A stretch of DNA of 64,000 nucleotides from Gemmatimonas sp. (GCF_021298855.1 NZ_JAJTHI010000024.1:1-64000); one strand, 5' to 3'. Counted from the stretch's first letter, positions 49,515-59,900 are shown. Numbers and translations: made by a program. The notes: a model not told the origin generated them from the letters alone.

Positions 49515-50288
49515 ATGCTGTTGCTTGACCTCAGCGCCCGGCCAGTTATCGGGCATCGCGGCAATCGGGCGCACGTGCCGGAGAACACGCTGGAAAGTCT
49601 GCTTTCGGCCGTGGCGGTCGGGGCGGATGCGCTGGAGTTCGACGTGCAGGTTACGCGCGACGGCGAACTCGTACTCCTGCACGACCCCACCCTCGATCGC
49701 ACGACCGATGCGTCAGGGGCGGTGGCCGGGTACACGGTGGCCGAGCTGCGCCGCGTCGATGCCGGTGCCCGCTTCACCACCGACGGTCGTCACTTCCCAT
49801 GGCGAGGGCGGGGGCTGCGCATCCCCCGCTTCGACGACGTCATCGAGGCGCTGCCGCGCGACCTGCCTCTGATCATCGAGATCAAGACGCCAGAGGCGAC
49901 GGTTGCTCTCGCCGCGGCGATCGAGCGACACGGACTGGCCGGGCGCGTGATTGTGGCGGGCTTCGACCCGGAGAGTACCAGGCCGCTGCGCGGTGCACCG
50001 TTGGCGCTGGGGGCGAGCACCCCCGACGTCGCGGCGCTCCTGATCCCGGCGCTGTTGCGTCGGCCCATCGCCCATCCCTGGTTCCACGCGCTGTGCATTC
50101 CGCCGTGGCACCGCGGGATCCCGGTGCCGGTGGCCATGCTCGCCAGAACGACCCGACCCTTCGGTGTGGCAACGCATGTCTGGACGGTCAATGACCCGGC
50201 TCAGGCGCGTCGTCTCTGGGCGAGCGGCGTGCAGGGCATCATCAGCGACGATCCTGCGCGTATGCTGGCGGTCCGCGGCGAACGCTGA
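49515..50288 (+). CDS. Glycerophosphodiester phosphodiesterase
   Basis: VIGHRGNRAHVPENTLESLLSAVAVGADALEFDVQVTRDGELVLLHDPTLDRTTD. Confidence 0.94.
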   Translation: MLLLDLSARPVIGHRGNRAHVPENTLESLLSAVAVGADALEFDVQVTRDGELVLLHDPTLDRTTDASGAVAGYTVAELRRVDAGARFTTDGRHFPWRGRGLRIPRFDDVIEALPRDLPLIIEIKTPEATVALAAAIERHGLAGRVIVAGFDPESTRPLRGAPLALGASTPDVAALLIPALLRRPIAHPWFHALCIPPWHRGIPVPVAMLARTTRPFGVATHVWTVNDPAQARRLWASGVQGIISDDPARMLAVRGER

Positions 50289-50394
50289 ACGGGCATCGTA
50301 TACCCGTGCGCCGCAGACGGTGCGGTGCGTCGCGGGGGTAGGGGCGCCGCAGAAATGGTGCGGCAGTTGTCAGAGGGGCCTTGTACGATAGGGC

Positions 50395-50760
50395 ATGACG
50401 AAAGCGCGGCAGGAACTCGGGCTGCTGGGTGAACGCATTGCGGCGCGATGGCTCGCTCGGTCGGGGTGGGAGCTGGTGGTGCATCGGTTCCGCAGCGGTC
50501 ACCGGGACATCGATCTCATCATGCGCCAAGGGCAGGTGGTGGCATTCGTTGAGGTCAAGGCACGGCGCGGTCTGGCGTTCGGGTCACCCGTCGAGGCGGT
50601 ACACCACCGCAAGCGGAATGAGCTGATTCGTTCGGCCACGGTCTGGGTGGACCGATTCGGGACATCTTCGCTCGAATACCGCTTCGACGTGGTTGGCGTG
50701 CTGTTGTTCGGTCGTTCTGTCCGTGTGTGCCACGTGCCGAACGCCTTCCAGCTGTCCTGA
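50395..50760 (+). CDS. YraN (UPF0102) family endonuclease-like protein
   Basis: [51 protein letters not shown]. Confidence 0.9.
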   Translation: MTKARQELGLLGERIAARWLARSGWELVVHRFRSGHRDIDLIMRQGQVVAFVEVKARRGLAFGSPVEAVHHRKRNELIRSATVWVDRFGTSSLEYRFDVVGVLLFGRSVRVCHVPNAFQLS

Positions 50761-50779
50761 ATCCGGTCGAATTCAGGAG

Positions 50780-50808
50780 TTGTCCACACTGCGTTTTCTT
50801 CGTACTTT
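50780..50808 (+). promoter_or_regulatory. Candidate recA promoter
   Basis: ttgtcc - 17 bp - tacttt upstream of recA. The -35 overlaps a TTGTCCACA DnaA-box-like sequence. Confidence 0.4.
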
Positions 50809-50894
50809 ATTCGGGTCTTGGTCCTGTTCGCGTTCACCCTAGATTCTCGCGAGCCAGGGCACGGCAGCTTCAACCCCTTACCACGGCGGTTCAC

Positions 50895-51938
50895 ATGGCG
50901 GGTTCGGTAATCACAGACGACAAGCGCAAGGCCCTGGCGCTCGCGGTGGCGCAGATCGAGAAGAGCTGCGGCAAAGGTTCCATCATGCGGCTGGGTACCG
51001 ACGCCAAGGTGCGCGTCGAGTCCATTCCGACCGGCGCCATCAATCTCGATGCGGCCATCGGCGTGGGTGGGATCCCGCGGGGGCGCATCACCGAGATTTA
51101 CGGCCCCGAGTCCAGCGGAAAGACAACGCTTTGTCTTCACGTCGTCGCCAATGCGCAGCGCAACGGTGGCGTTGCCGCCTACATCGACGCGGAGCACGCG
51201 CTGGACACGGAGTACGCGAAGAAGCTGGGTGTGGATGTCGAGAACATGCTCATCTCGCAGCCTGACACCGGCGAGCAGGCGCTCGAGATCTGTGAGATCC
51301 TCGTCCGTTCCGGTGCTGTCGACGTCATTGTGATCGACTCCGTGGCGGCGCTGGTTCCCAAGGCGGAAATCGAAGGCGATATGGGCGACTCGCACGTGGG
51401 TCTGCAGGCGCGGCTCATGAGCCAGGCGCTTCGCAAGCTGACGGGTGCGATTGCGCGTTCCAAGGTGTCGGTGGTGTTCATCAATCAGCTGCGCGAAAAG
51501 ATTGGCGTGATGTTCGGCAACCCCGAAACCACGACCGGCGGCAAGGCGCTCAAGTTCTACGCGTCGCTGCGACTCGATATTCGCCGTATTGGCCCGGTGA
51601 AGGAGAAGGAAGATGTCATCGGTTCACATGTGCGAGTGAAGGTGGTGAAGAACAAGGTCGCGCCCCCATTCAAGCAGGCCGAGTTCGACATCATGTACGC
51701 CGAGGGGATCAGCCATACGTCGCTGTTGGTCGACATCGGTGTGGAAGCCGGCATCATCGACAAGTCCGGCGCCTGGTACAGCTATGGATCGCAGCGCATC
51801 GGTCAGGGACGTGAGAATGCCAAGTTGTTCCTCAAGGATAACCCGGTGCTCATGGCGGAAATCGAGGAAAAGGTCAAAGTGGTACTCGGTGTGAACGCGC
51901 CGGCGCCGACTGGCGGTGCTGACGAGGGAGAAGACTGA
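50895..51938 (+). CDS. recA: Recombinase A
   Basis: [83 protein letters not shown]. Confidence 0.98.
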   Translation: MAGSVITDDKRKALALAVAQIEKSCGKGSIMRLGTDAKVRVESIPTGAINLDAAIGVGGIPRGRITEIYGPESSGKTTLCLHVVANAQRNGGVAAYIDAEHALDTEYAKKLGVDVENMLISQPDTGEQALEICEILVRSGAVDVIVIDSVAALVPKAEIEGDMGDSHVGLQARLMSQALRKLTGAIARSKVSVVFINQLREKIGVMFGNPETTTGGKALKFYASLRLDIRRIGPVKEKEDVIGSHVRVKVVKNKVAPPFKQAEFDIMYAEGISHTSLLVDIGVEAGIIDKSGAWYSYGSQRIGQGRENAKLFLKDNPVLMAEIEEKVKVVLGVNAPAPTGGADEGED

Positions 51939-51974
51939 CCGCGGTTCCCCGCGTGGCTGGATGCGCAGGGATGC

Positions 51975-52051
51975 GGGCCGAGGGGTCGCTCGCGGTGGGA
52001 AGTGGTGCCCGGATCACCACGGCTCATCGTGAGTAGCCCCTCGGCTCTTTT
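51975..52051 (+). terminator. Hairpin terminator between recA and recX
   Basis: gggccgaggggt ... gcccctcggctc stem followed by tttt. Confidence 0.6.
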
Positions 52052-52057
52052 CTCCTT

Positions 52058-52726
52058 ATGGAACAGTCTCCATTGCCGTCACCGCATGTCACCGCGCTCC
52101 GGGAATCGCCGAGGCGCCCAGGCCGATTCTTGCTCAGCCTCAGTGATGGGCAGCAGTTCGTGGTGCCAGCCGGGGTGCTCGCCGACACCGGCGCCGGGCG
52201 GATGGGGGTGGTCCTGGCGCCCGAGCTCCTGGGCCGCCTGCAGCACGAGCACGCCGTGACCTCGCTGGCCGATTGGGCGCTGGACGCGCTCGCTCGTGGT
52301 CGGCGCACCCGGCGTGAACTCGAGCTGCGTCTGCGTCGGCGGGATGGCACACCTGGACAGGTACAGGAAGCGCTCGCTCGGCTCGATGCGGCCGGTCTGC
52401 TCAACGACGAATCCGTTGCGCAGGCCGAGGCCGCGTCGCGACTTCGGCGGGGGGAGGCACCGGCGCGCATTCAGCAACGGCTGCGGCGAAAGGGTGTGGC
52501 CGCGCCGCAGGTGCAGGAGGCGATGGCCAGCGCCATGCACGACGATGCGTTCGATGAAGAGGCGGCATGCCGCGCTGCGGCCGAGAAGCGGGCCCGCTCG
52601 CTTGATGCGACCGATCCCGTTGCGGCGCGTCGCAAGCTGCAGGGCTTTCTGTTGCGTCGTGGCTTCGCCGCCGGCATTGCCGCGCGTGTGGCGCGCTCAG
52701 TTCTGGAGTCACGACGCGCAGAGTAA
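52058..52726 (+). CDS. recX: Regulatory protein RecX
   Basis: ALDALARGRRTRRELELRLRRRDGTPGQVQEALARLDAAGLLNDESVAQAEAASRLRRGEAPARIQQRLRRKGV, following recA. Confidence 0.9.
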   Translation: MEQSPLPSPHVTALRESPRRPGRFLLSLSDGQQFVVPAGVLADTGAGRMGVVLAPELLGRLQHEHAVTSLADWALDALARGRRTRRELELRLRRRDGTPGQVQEALARLDAAGLLNDESVAQAEAASRLRRGEAPARIQQRLRRKGVAAPQVQEAMASAMHDDAFDEEAACRAAAEKRARSLDATDPVAARRKLQGFLLRRGFAAGIAARVARSVLESRRAE

Positions 52727-52774
52727 GGACGGGGCGTTTCAGTCGCACCCCAAGTCGGCTATATTGCAGGACTT

Positions 52775-55558
52775 ATGCTCGCTGCCGATATCCGCGCCCG
52801 ATTCCTGGCCTATTTCGCGAAGAATGGCCATGCCGTCCGCCCGAGCTCCGCGCTCGTGCCTGCCGACGATCCGACCCTGCTGTTCACCAACGCCGGCATG
52901 GTGCAGTTCAAGAAGGTCTTTCTCGGCATGGAAGAGGCGCCCGACGGGAAACGTCGGGCCACCACCTCGCAGAAGTGCGTCCGCGCCGGCGGCAAGCACA
53001 ACGACCTCGAACAGGTCGGGCACACGGCGCGCCACCATACATTCTTCGAGATGCTGGGCAATTTCTCGTTTGGCGACTACTTCAAGCGAGAGGCCATTCG
53101 GTTCGCGTGGGAGTTCGTGACCGAGGATCTCAAGATTCCCCGTGAGCACCTGCGCGTCACCGTCTTCCACGAGGACGACGAAGCGCGGCAGCTCTGGAAG
53201 GAGGAAGCCGGCCTCCCGGACAACCGCATTTACGGTCTGGGCGCGAAGGACAACTTCTGGCAGATGGCCGACACCGGTCCCTGCGGTCCGTGCACCGAGA
53301 TCTACGTCGACCTCGCGAAGATGGCCGCGGACTGGGCGTTCCCTGCCGATGCGTCCGGCGAATGGACCAACACCGACCTCGTGGAGTACTCCCTCGATGC
53401 CTTCGTCGAAGGCGCCGAGGCAGGGCGTTTCCTCGAGATCTGGAATCTCGTCTTCATGCAGTTCGACCGGCAGCCGGATGGGACGCTGGTGCCGCTGCCG
53501 CAGCCGTCCGTGGATACCGGCGCCGGGCTCGAGCGCATCGCTGCGGTGATGCAGGGCGTGACCAACAATTTTCACACCGATGGCTTCCGGCCGCTGATTA
53601 CCAAGGTGGAGGAGATCGTCGGGATCAAGTACCCCTACCGCCCGGGGGTCGGGCTCGGCAAGGCACACGATGCGTCGGGCAAGGAAATCGATCCGGCCTC
53701 GTTCCGCGTGTTGGCCGACCATGCGCGTGCGGTTGGGTTTCTGCTTGCGGATGGGGTGTTCCCGAGCAACGATGGTCGCGGGTACGTGCTCCGTCGCATC
53801 CTGCGGCGTGCGGTGCGACATGCCTGGTTGCTGGGCCGTCGCGAGCCGACGCTGGTGCACGTGGTCGAGACGCTGATCGAGTCGATGCGCGACACGTACC
53901 CGGAGTTGCATGTGCGCCGCAAGCATATCCTCGAAACCACCAGGGCGGAGGAGGAGCGGTTCCTCGCGACCATCGATGCCGGGATGACGCGCTTCGAGGA
54001 GATGGCGCCGGAGAGCTCCACGCAGGGCTCGTCACGGCTCCGCGGCACGATCTCCGGCGAAGACGCGTTCCGGCTGTACGACACCTTCGGCTTCCCGATC
54101 GACCTGACCGAACTGATGGCGCGTGAGCGCGGTTATCTGGTCGACATCTCCGGCTTCGAGCAGGCACTGGCGGCGCAGCGAAAGCAGTCGCAGGAGGAGC
54201 GCAAGTCGAAGCAGTTGACCGTGAGCGCCGACGACTTTGCCGACCCGACGCAATGGACGCACGATCAGCAGCATGCCGAGGCGCTCGGGCGTTTCGTGGG
54301 ATACGAGGTGATCGAGGTCGACTCGGTGGTCACGGCGGTGCGTCAGCTCACCGATGGGCGCGTGGCCGTCATGTTGCGCGAGACGCCATTTTACGCGGAG
54401 TCCGGTGGTCAGGTCTCCGATCAGGGGGAGATCCGCGGCGACGGGTGGTCGGTGTCGGTGACCGAAGTGCGCAAGATGGACGGTCGCATCGCGGCCATTG
54501 GCACGGCCACGGCGGAGGTGACCTTCGGGCGCGCGCACGCGTCCGTCCCGCGCGAACGGCGCAACGATACCGAGCGACACCACACGGCCACGCACCTGCT
54601 GCACGCGGCGCTGCGGAAGGTATTGGGGGAGCATGTGCATCAGGCGGGGTCGCTCGTGGCCCCCGATCGCCTGCGCTTCGACTTCACCCATCACGGTCCG
54701 GTAACCGCCGAGCAGTTGGCCGCCATCGAAGCCGATGTGAACGCCGGCGTGTGGGCCTCGGCGCCGGTCACCATTCAGGAAGAATCGTACACCGACGCCG
54801 TTGCCCGGGGCGCGATGGCGCTCTTCGGTGAGAAGTACGGCGACGTCGTGCGCGTGGTGGAGATTCCCAGGCTCTCCGTCGAATTGTGCGGCGGCACCCA
54901 TGTGCGCAACACGTCGGAAATCGGACTCGTCCGCATCGTGAGCGAAAGTGGCGTCGCGGCGGGTGTCCGCCGTATCGAGGCGGTTGCCGGTCCGCGGGCG
55001 TTTCACTTCATGGCAGACCGGGAGCGTGCGCTGCTGCAGGTCGCGGCGCGCCTCAAGGTGCCCATGAGCGGAATGACGTCGGGGGGCGAACAAATCGAGA
55101 AGAAGCTCGATGGCTTGCTCGATGAGCGGAAGCAACTGGAGAAGCGGCTCGAGGAGGCCATGCGAGGCGGCGCGCAGGGCGGCGGGCTCGCGCAGCAACT
55201 CGCCGCCAAGGCGAACGACGTGGCCGGCACCCGGCTCGTGGCATCGCGCGTCGCGGTCCCTGATGCGAAGGCGCTGCAGGCGCTTGGCGACGCCGTGCGC
55301 GAGGCGCTCGGCAGTGGCGTGGCGGTACTGGGGGCGGCGCTTGCCGACGGTAAGGGGGCGCTGCTGGCCGTCGCCACCGAAGACGTGCGTGAGCGTGGGC
55401 TGCGGGCCGACGCGATCGTGCGCGAGGTGGCGGCCACCGTTGGCGGACGCGGCGGTGGGAAGCCGCACATGGCGCAGGCCGGGGTGGAGGTGGCGCAGCT
55501 CGATAGCGCTCTGGCCGCTGCCGGTGAGATTGTGTCGCGCCTGGCGGATGCAAAATGA
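52775..55558 (+). CDS. alaS: Alanyl-tRNA synthetase
   Basis: IRARFLAYFAKNGHAVRPSSALVPADDPTLLFTNAGMVQFKKVFLG, HTATHLLHAALRKVLGEHVHQAGSLV, CGGTHVRNTSEIG. Confidence 0.98.
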   Translation: MLAADIRARFLAYFAKNGHAVRPSSALVPADDPTLLFTNAGMVQFKKVFLGMEEAPDGKRRATTSQKCVRAGGKHNDLEQVGHTARHHTFFEMLGNFSFGDYFKREAIRFAWEFVTEDLKIPREHLRVTVFHEDDEARQLWKEEAGLPDNRIYGLGAKDNFWQMADTGPCGPCTEIYVDLAKMAADWAFPADASGEWTNTDLVEYSLDAFVEGAEAGRFLEIWNLVFMQFDRQPDGTLVPLPQPSVDTGAGLERIAAVMQGVTNNFHTDGFRPLITKVEEIVGIKYPYRPGVGLGKAHDASGKEIDPASFRVLADHARAVGFLLADGVFPSNDGRGYVLRRILRRAVRHAWLLGRREPTLVHVVETLIESMRDTYPELHVRRKHILETTRAEEERFLATIDAGMTRFEEMAPESSTQGSSRLRGTISGEDAFRLYDTFGFPIDLTELMARERGYLVDISGFEQALAAQRKQSQEERKSKQLTVSADDFADPTQWTHDQQHAEALGRFVGYEVIEVDSVVTAVRQLTDGRVAVMLRETPFYAESGGQVSDQGEIRGDGWSVSVTEVRKMDGRIAAIGTATAEVTFGRAHASVPRERRNDTERHHTATHLLHAALRKVLGEHVHQAGSLVAPDRLRFDFTHHGPVTAEQLAAIEADVNAGVWASAPVTIQEESYTDAVARGAMALFGEKYGDVVRVVEIPRLSVELCGGTHVRNTSEIGLVRIVSESGVAAGVRRIEAVAGPRAFHFMADRERALLQVAARLKVPMSGMTSGGEQIEKKLDGLLDERKQLEKRLEEAMRGGAQGGGLAQQLAAKANDVAGTRLVASRVAVPDAKALQALGDAVREALGSGVAVLGAALADGKGALLAVATEDVRERGLRADAIVREVAATVGGRGGGKPHMAQAGVEVAQLDSALAAAGEIVSRLADAK

Positions 55559-55932
55559 CCGTGACGGTGACGGGATTGGCGTCGACGGCGACCGGTACGG
55601 CACCGGCGCTCACGGTCGGTGAGTGGATGGCACGGATCGACCCGGTCCCGCCCCCGGCGCTCCACGGGCGGCTGTGTGAGCTGGTCGCCCCCTGGGCCGC
55701 ACTCCCGGCGCAGGAGGTGCCCGAAGCCTGTCTCGAAGCCGGGGAGCGGCTGCTGGACGCGTTGCTCACGTCAGGGTCCACTACGCGTGCCACCGCGCTC
55801 GACCTGCTGGCCGTCGATGCCTTGGTGACATACGCCTTTCAGGCAGCCGCCGACGATCCGGCGCGTCTGGAAGAGCGGGCGGCCCGGGCCATGGCGCGCA
55901 TCGCGGCATTGCCGGCGGCGCTTCAGGAATAG
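55555..55932 (+). CDS. Hypothetical protein (125 aa)
   Basis: ATGA overlap with alaS stop. Coherent ORF in the tightly packed + strand array; no recognised motif. Confidence 0.65.
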   Translation: MTVTVTGLASTATGTAPALTVGEWMARIDPVPPPALHGRLCELVAPWAALPAQEVPEACLEAGERLLDALLTSGSTTRATALDLLAVDALVTYAFQAAADDPARLEERAARAMARIAALPAALQE

Positions 55933-55962
55933 TGCCCACGTGACCCCGTCCTGGAGGCGGCA

Positions 55963-56706
55963 GTGATCGACATTCATTCCCATCTCCTCCCGGGTGTCGA
56001 CGATGGATCACCGTCGTTCGAGGTTTCGGTCGCGGTGCTCCAGCGGTTTGCGGAGCAGGGCGTCACCACGCTGGTGTGCACGCCGCATCTCAACGCCAGC
56101 GATGCCGCCGAGGCGCCGGTCCAGGCGCACCGGGAGCTGCTCACTGAACTGCAGCGGCGGGCGCCGGCGGGGCTCGCGCTCAAGCCGGGGTGGGAAATCA
56201 TGCTTGACGCCCCCAACATCGATCTGACCGCCAGGGAACTGGCGCTGGGAGGCTCGCGTGCCGTGCTGGTGGAGTTCACGCGTGGCGGCCTGCCGCGAGG
56301 CGCGACGGCCGAACTGCGGCGTCTGTCACGCAGTGGGTTGACGCCGGTGCTCGCCCACCCTGAGCGGTACTTCGGGTGCACGCTGGACGCGGTGCGTGAG
56401 TGGCGGAAGATCGGGGTGGTCATCCAAACCGATGCGTCGATGCTGATGGGGCGGGGGGCGCCATCGGAACTGGCGCGCGAGATGCTGGCGGCCGGTGTGA
56501 TCGATGTGCTGGCCTCGGACAACCACGGTGATGCGCGCTCGCTCGCCAGTGCCCGGGAATGGCTTGAGGCGCATGGGGCGGACGAGCAGGTGGCGTTGTT
56601 GACGCACACGAATGCCGAATGCGTGCTCCACGATGAGGACCCCATTCCCGTTCCTCCGTTGCGCGCTGGACTCCTCGATCGCCTCAAGCGATTCTTCCGC
56701 CGTTGA
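55963..56706 (+). CDS. PHP-type tyrosine-protein phosphatase (CpsB/YwqE family)
   Basis: MIDIHSHLLPGVDDGSPSFEVSVAVLQRFAEQGVTTLVCTPHLN, VLAHPERYFG. Confidence 0.9.
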   Translation: MIDIHSHLLPGVDDGSPSFEVSVAVLQRFAEQGVTTLVCTPHLNASDAAEAPVQAHRELLTELQRRAPAGLALKPGWEIMLDAPNIDLTARELALGGSRAVLVEFTRGGLPRGATAELRRLSRSGLTPVLAHPERYFGCTLDAVREWRKIGVVIQTDASMLMGRGAPSELAREMLAAGVIDVLASDNHGDARSLASAREWLEAHGADEQVALLTHTNAECVLHDEDPIPVPPLRAGLLDRLKRFFRR

Positions 56707-56726
56707 CCCCCTCGCCGCGCCGCTTC

Positions 56727-57314
56727 ATGACGTCGTCGGAACAGCACGACCCTGTGGTTCCTCTCCTCGCCGCCCTGCGTGATCTCGCCGCAACCGCCGA
56801 GCGCTCCGCCTCGCAGCTCGAAGGGGAGATCGCTCGTGCGCTGGCCATGGTGCAGGACACCGTGGCGCGCGGGGGCACACTGCTCTTCTGCGGCAATGGC
56901 GGATCGGCTGCGGATGCCCAGCATCTGGCCACCGAGTACGTGGTGCGCTACATGCGCAACCGCCGAGCCTATCCGGCCATCGCGCTCACGACCGACAGTT
57001 CGCTCCTGACGGCAGCGGGCAACGATTTCGGCTTCGATCAGGTGTTTGCTCGGCAGGTGGAAGCGTTGGCGCGCCCCGGTGACCTGCTCATCATCCATTC
57101 CACGAGTGGCAATTCTCCCAACGTGTTGCTCGCGGCCGATGCGGCACGCCAGCGGGGCGTTGCGGTGCTGGCCTTGAGCGCGAAGGATGGCGGCGCGCTG
57201 CGTACGCGTGCCGATCTGTGCATTGTGGTGCCCACCGATCGGACCGACCGCGCGCAGGAGATTCACCTCTGCATTCAGCACGCGATCTGCGACGCCATCG
57301 AGGCCACGCTGTGA
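56727..57314 (+). CDS. gmhA: Phosphoheptose isomerase (SIS domain)
   Basis: LFCGNGGSAADAQHLATEYVVRYMRNRRAYPAIALTTDSSLLTAAGNDFGFDQVFARQVEAL, HSTSGNSPNV. Confidence 0.93.
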   Translation: MTSSEQHDPVVPLLAALRDLAATAERSASQLEGEIARALAMVQDTVARGGTLLFCGNGGSAADAQHLATEYVVRYMRNRRAYPAIALTTDSSLLTAAGNDFGFDQVFARQVEALARPGDLLIIHSTSGNSPNVLLAADAARQRGVAVLALSAKDGGALRTRADLCIVVPTDRTDRAQEIHLCIQHAICDAIEATL

Positions 57315-58066
57315 TTGACCTGACCGGGAAGACGGCACTGGTCACGGGCGGCGCGCGCGGCATCGGTGCCGCCTGCGCCCGGTTGCTTGCCAGCGCCGGG
57401 GCCGATGTGGCCATCGCCTACCGCTCGCGCGCCAGTGAGGCAGCACAGCTCGTGGATGCGTTGCGGGGGCTCGGCCGCGACGCCGTGGCCTTTCAGGGGG
57501 ATCTTGCCACGCGTCACGCCAACGATGCCTTTGTGGCCAGTGCAGTCGAGCGCTTCGGCCACGTGGACATCTTCGTCGGCAACGCGGGCGTGTGGCCCGA
57601 TGTTGCGGTGCCGGTGGAACAGCTGGACGATGCCCGATGGCACCACACCGTAGCCACCAACCTCGACGGCATGTTCTTCGGTGCTCGCGCCGCCGTACGC
57701 CACATGGGTGCAGGGGGGCGCCTGATCTTCATCTCGAGCACGGCCGGACAGCGCGGGGAAGCGGGACATGCCGACTACGCCGCCTCGAAGGGGGCGATGA
57801 TATCCTTCGTCAAGTCATTGGCCGTGGAGCTGGGGCCGCGCGACATCACCGTGAACAGCATCGCGCCGGGCTGGGTAGACACGGAGGCGGTGACGCGCCC
57901 GTTCGCCGCCGAGGGGCGGGGGCGCATCGAAGCGAATATCCCGCTCGGGCGTGTGGCGAGCCCGGCCGACATCGCGGGGCCTGTGCTCTTTCTGGCCAGC
58001 CCGCTGGCCCGCCACATCACCGGGGAGATTCTCAACGTGAACGGCGGGAGCGTGCTCTGCGGGTGA
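57311..58066 (+). CDS. Short-chain dehydrogenase/reductase (FabG-like)
   Basis: LTGKTALVTGGARGIGAACARLLASAGADVAIAYRS, IFISSTAGQRGEAGHADYAASKGA, GEILNVNGGSVLCG. Confidence 0.92.
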   Translation: MIDLTGKTALVTGGARGIGAACARLLASAGADVAIAYRSRASEAAQLVDALRGLGRDAVAFQGDLATRHANDAFVASAVERFGHVDIFVGNAGVWPDVAVPVEQLDDARWHHTVATNLDGMFFGARAAVRHMGAGGRLIFISSTAGQRGEAGHADYAASKGAMISFVKSLAVELGPRDITVNSIAPGWVDTEAVTRPFAAEGRGRIEANIPLGRVASPADIAGPVLFLASPLARHITGEILNVNGGSVLCG

Positions 58067-59373
58067 CCCCATCGCCTGCGGCGCCGTTGCGCCCGCCGGG
58101 GCCGGTCGTCGAGATCGCCCGCACACTGCAGACGGCGGGCTTCGAGGCTTGGTGCGTGGGTGGAGCCGTGCGTGACGCGCTGCTCGGACTCGCCCACCTC
58201 GACTGGGATCTCGCCACCTCGGCGACTCCTCCGCAGGTACGCCGGTTGTTCAAGCGAACCGTGCCCGTCGGCATTGAGTTCGGCACGATCGGCGTGCTCG
58301 ACCGCGAGGGGCGTATGCATGAAGTGACGACGTTCCGGCACGATGTGAAGACGGATGGGCGTCACGCCGAAGTGCAGTTCGGTGCCTCGCTCGACGAGGA
58401 TCTCGCGCGGCGCGACTTCACCATCAACGCCATCGCCTTCGATCCGATTGCCCGCCGTCTTCATGATCCGTTCGACGGACGCGCCGACCTGGCCTTGGGG
58501 GTAGTGCGCGCCGTGGGAGACGCCGAGGCGCGCATGCGGGAGGATCGACTCCGGGCCCTGCGCGCCATACGGTTTGCGGCACGCTTCGACTTCGCGATCG
58601 ATCCACCCACGTGGAATGCCATCGTGGCGAGCGCGCCGCATCTCACGCGGCTGTCACCGGAGCGTGTCCGGCAGGAGCTCGACAAGACCATGGAGCAGGT
58701 CCGGCGTCCCTCCATGGCGCTGCGTCGTTGGCGTGATTCCGGCGCCTTTGCGTCGCTGGTCCCGTCGCTGGCGCAAGTGCCTGACGACGTCCTGCATGCC
58801 GTGGACCTGTTGCCGATGCCCGGTCCGGCCACGCGGCCGCTGCGCAAGGCGTTGCGGTTCGCCGCGCTGTTCAGCAGCGGTGGAGGCGATGATGCGGCGC
58901 GTGCCCTGCGGGCGTTGCGGGCCTCCAATCACGATACTGCGATCATCAGTACCCTCGTCGAACGCTGGTCCCGACACGGAGCCGAGGTGGGGGCGGTGCT
59001 GGCATCGGGGATGTTGCCGTCAGCCGAGGTGCTGCGGCGTCTGGCCTCGTCCGTTGGTCGGCTTCGCGTGGGCGCCTTGGTGCGATTGGCTGCGGCGCGC
59101 TGGGGCGCAGGAGCAACCGCTGTGGATCCGAGTCTGGTCCGGCGATTGCACCGCACGCTCCACGAGATCGCTTTCCGCGATCCCCTCGAAGTGGCCGATC
59201 TTGCCATCGATGGCGATGACCTGCGACAGGCCGGGGTGTCGGCGGGGCCGGCGCTTGGGCGGTTGCTGCAGCGCCTGCTCGAACTCGTGCTGGCGGATCC
59301 GACCATCAACCACCGGGATGTGTTGCTGGCTCACGCGCGGCGCATGCTGAACGAGGATGGGGCGCCGACGTGA
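58063..59373 (+). CDS. CCA tRNA nucleotidyltransferase / poly(A) polymerase family
   Basis: FEAWCVGGAVRDALLGLAHLDWDLATSATPPQV, RRDFTINAIAFDP, RLRALRAIRFAARFDF. Confidence 0.92.
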   Translation: MTPSPAAPLRPPGPVVEIARTLQTAGFEAWCVGGAVRDALLGLAHLDWDLATSATPPQVRRLFKRTVPVGIEFGTIGVLDREGRMHEVTTFRHDVKTDGRHAEVQFGASLDEDLARRDFTINAIAFDPIARRLHDPFDGRADLALGVVRAVGDAEARMREDRLRALRAIRFAARFDFAIDPPTWNAIVASAPHLTRLSPERVRQELDKTMEQVRRPSMALRRWRDSGAFASLVPSLAQVPDDVLHAVDLLPMPGPATRPLRKALRFAALFSSGGGDDAARALRALRASNHDTAIISTLVERWSRHGAEVGAVLASGMLPSAEVLRRLASSVGRLRVGALVRLAAARWGAGATAVDPSLVRRLHRTLHEIAFRDPLEVADLAIDGDDLRQAGVSAGPALGRLLQRLLELVLADPTINHRDVLLAHARRMLNEDGAPT

Positions 59374-59900
59374 CGGAGCCGTCTACGCTGGTACGGCATG
59401 AGCGATCCCGCTTTCGCGGGACGGACGAGTGGTTCGTGGTCGTGCGGCAGCCTGGACTCGTGTCGATTCGGGTCTTCGCCACGGCCGAGCGTATCGTCGA
59501 CTGCTGGCATGCGCTCACCCTGCACCTCGACCCCGCCGTGGACGTGCACATCCACGACCTCCGCTCCTCGCGTCGCTGGTCTGATGGCCTGTTGGCACTT
59601 CCCGACGTGCGGGAGGCCATGGGGCGCCTGCGGCTGCCACTGGCTGCCTCCGGCGGCGTGGAGCTGTCGCTCTTCACCGAGAGCGACCAGCTTACGCTGA
59701 CACCGGAGATGCTGCTCGTGATCTATGCGCGCACGGATCGCTGGGCCTATCTGCTCGATGGCCTCGGACTGCTCGAGCGCCCCGATATGGCCGTACCCGT
59801 ATGGCGACCGACGCGCGACGTGCTGCGCCCGGACACGCAGCTCGCCCTCGCGCTGCAGGCGGCGGCCGATCGGCTGGGGTTGACCGGGACCGACCGGTGA
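59370..59900 (+). CDS. Hypothetical protein (176 aa)
   Basis: Overlaps the cca stop and the rarA start by 4 nt each. Coherent ORF, no recognised domain. Confidence 0.75.
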   Translation: MTEPSTLVRHERSRFRGTDEWFVVVRQPGLVSIRVFATAERIVDCWHALTLHLDPAVDVHIHDLRSSRRWSDGLLALPDVREAMGRLRLPLAASGGVELSLFTESDQLTLTPEMLLVIYARTDRWAYLLDGLGLLERPDMAVPVWRPTRDVLRPDTQLALALQAAADRLGLTGTDR

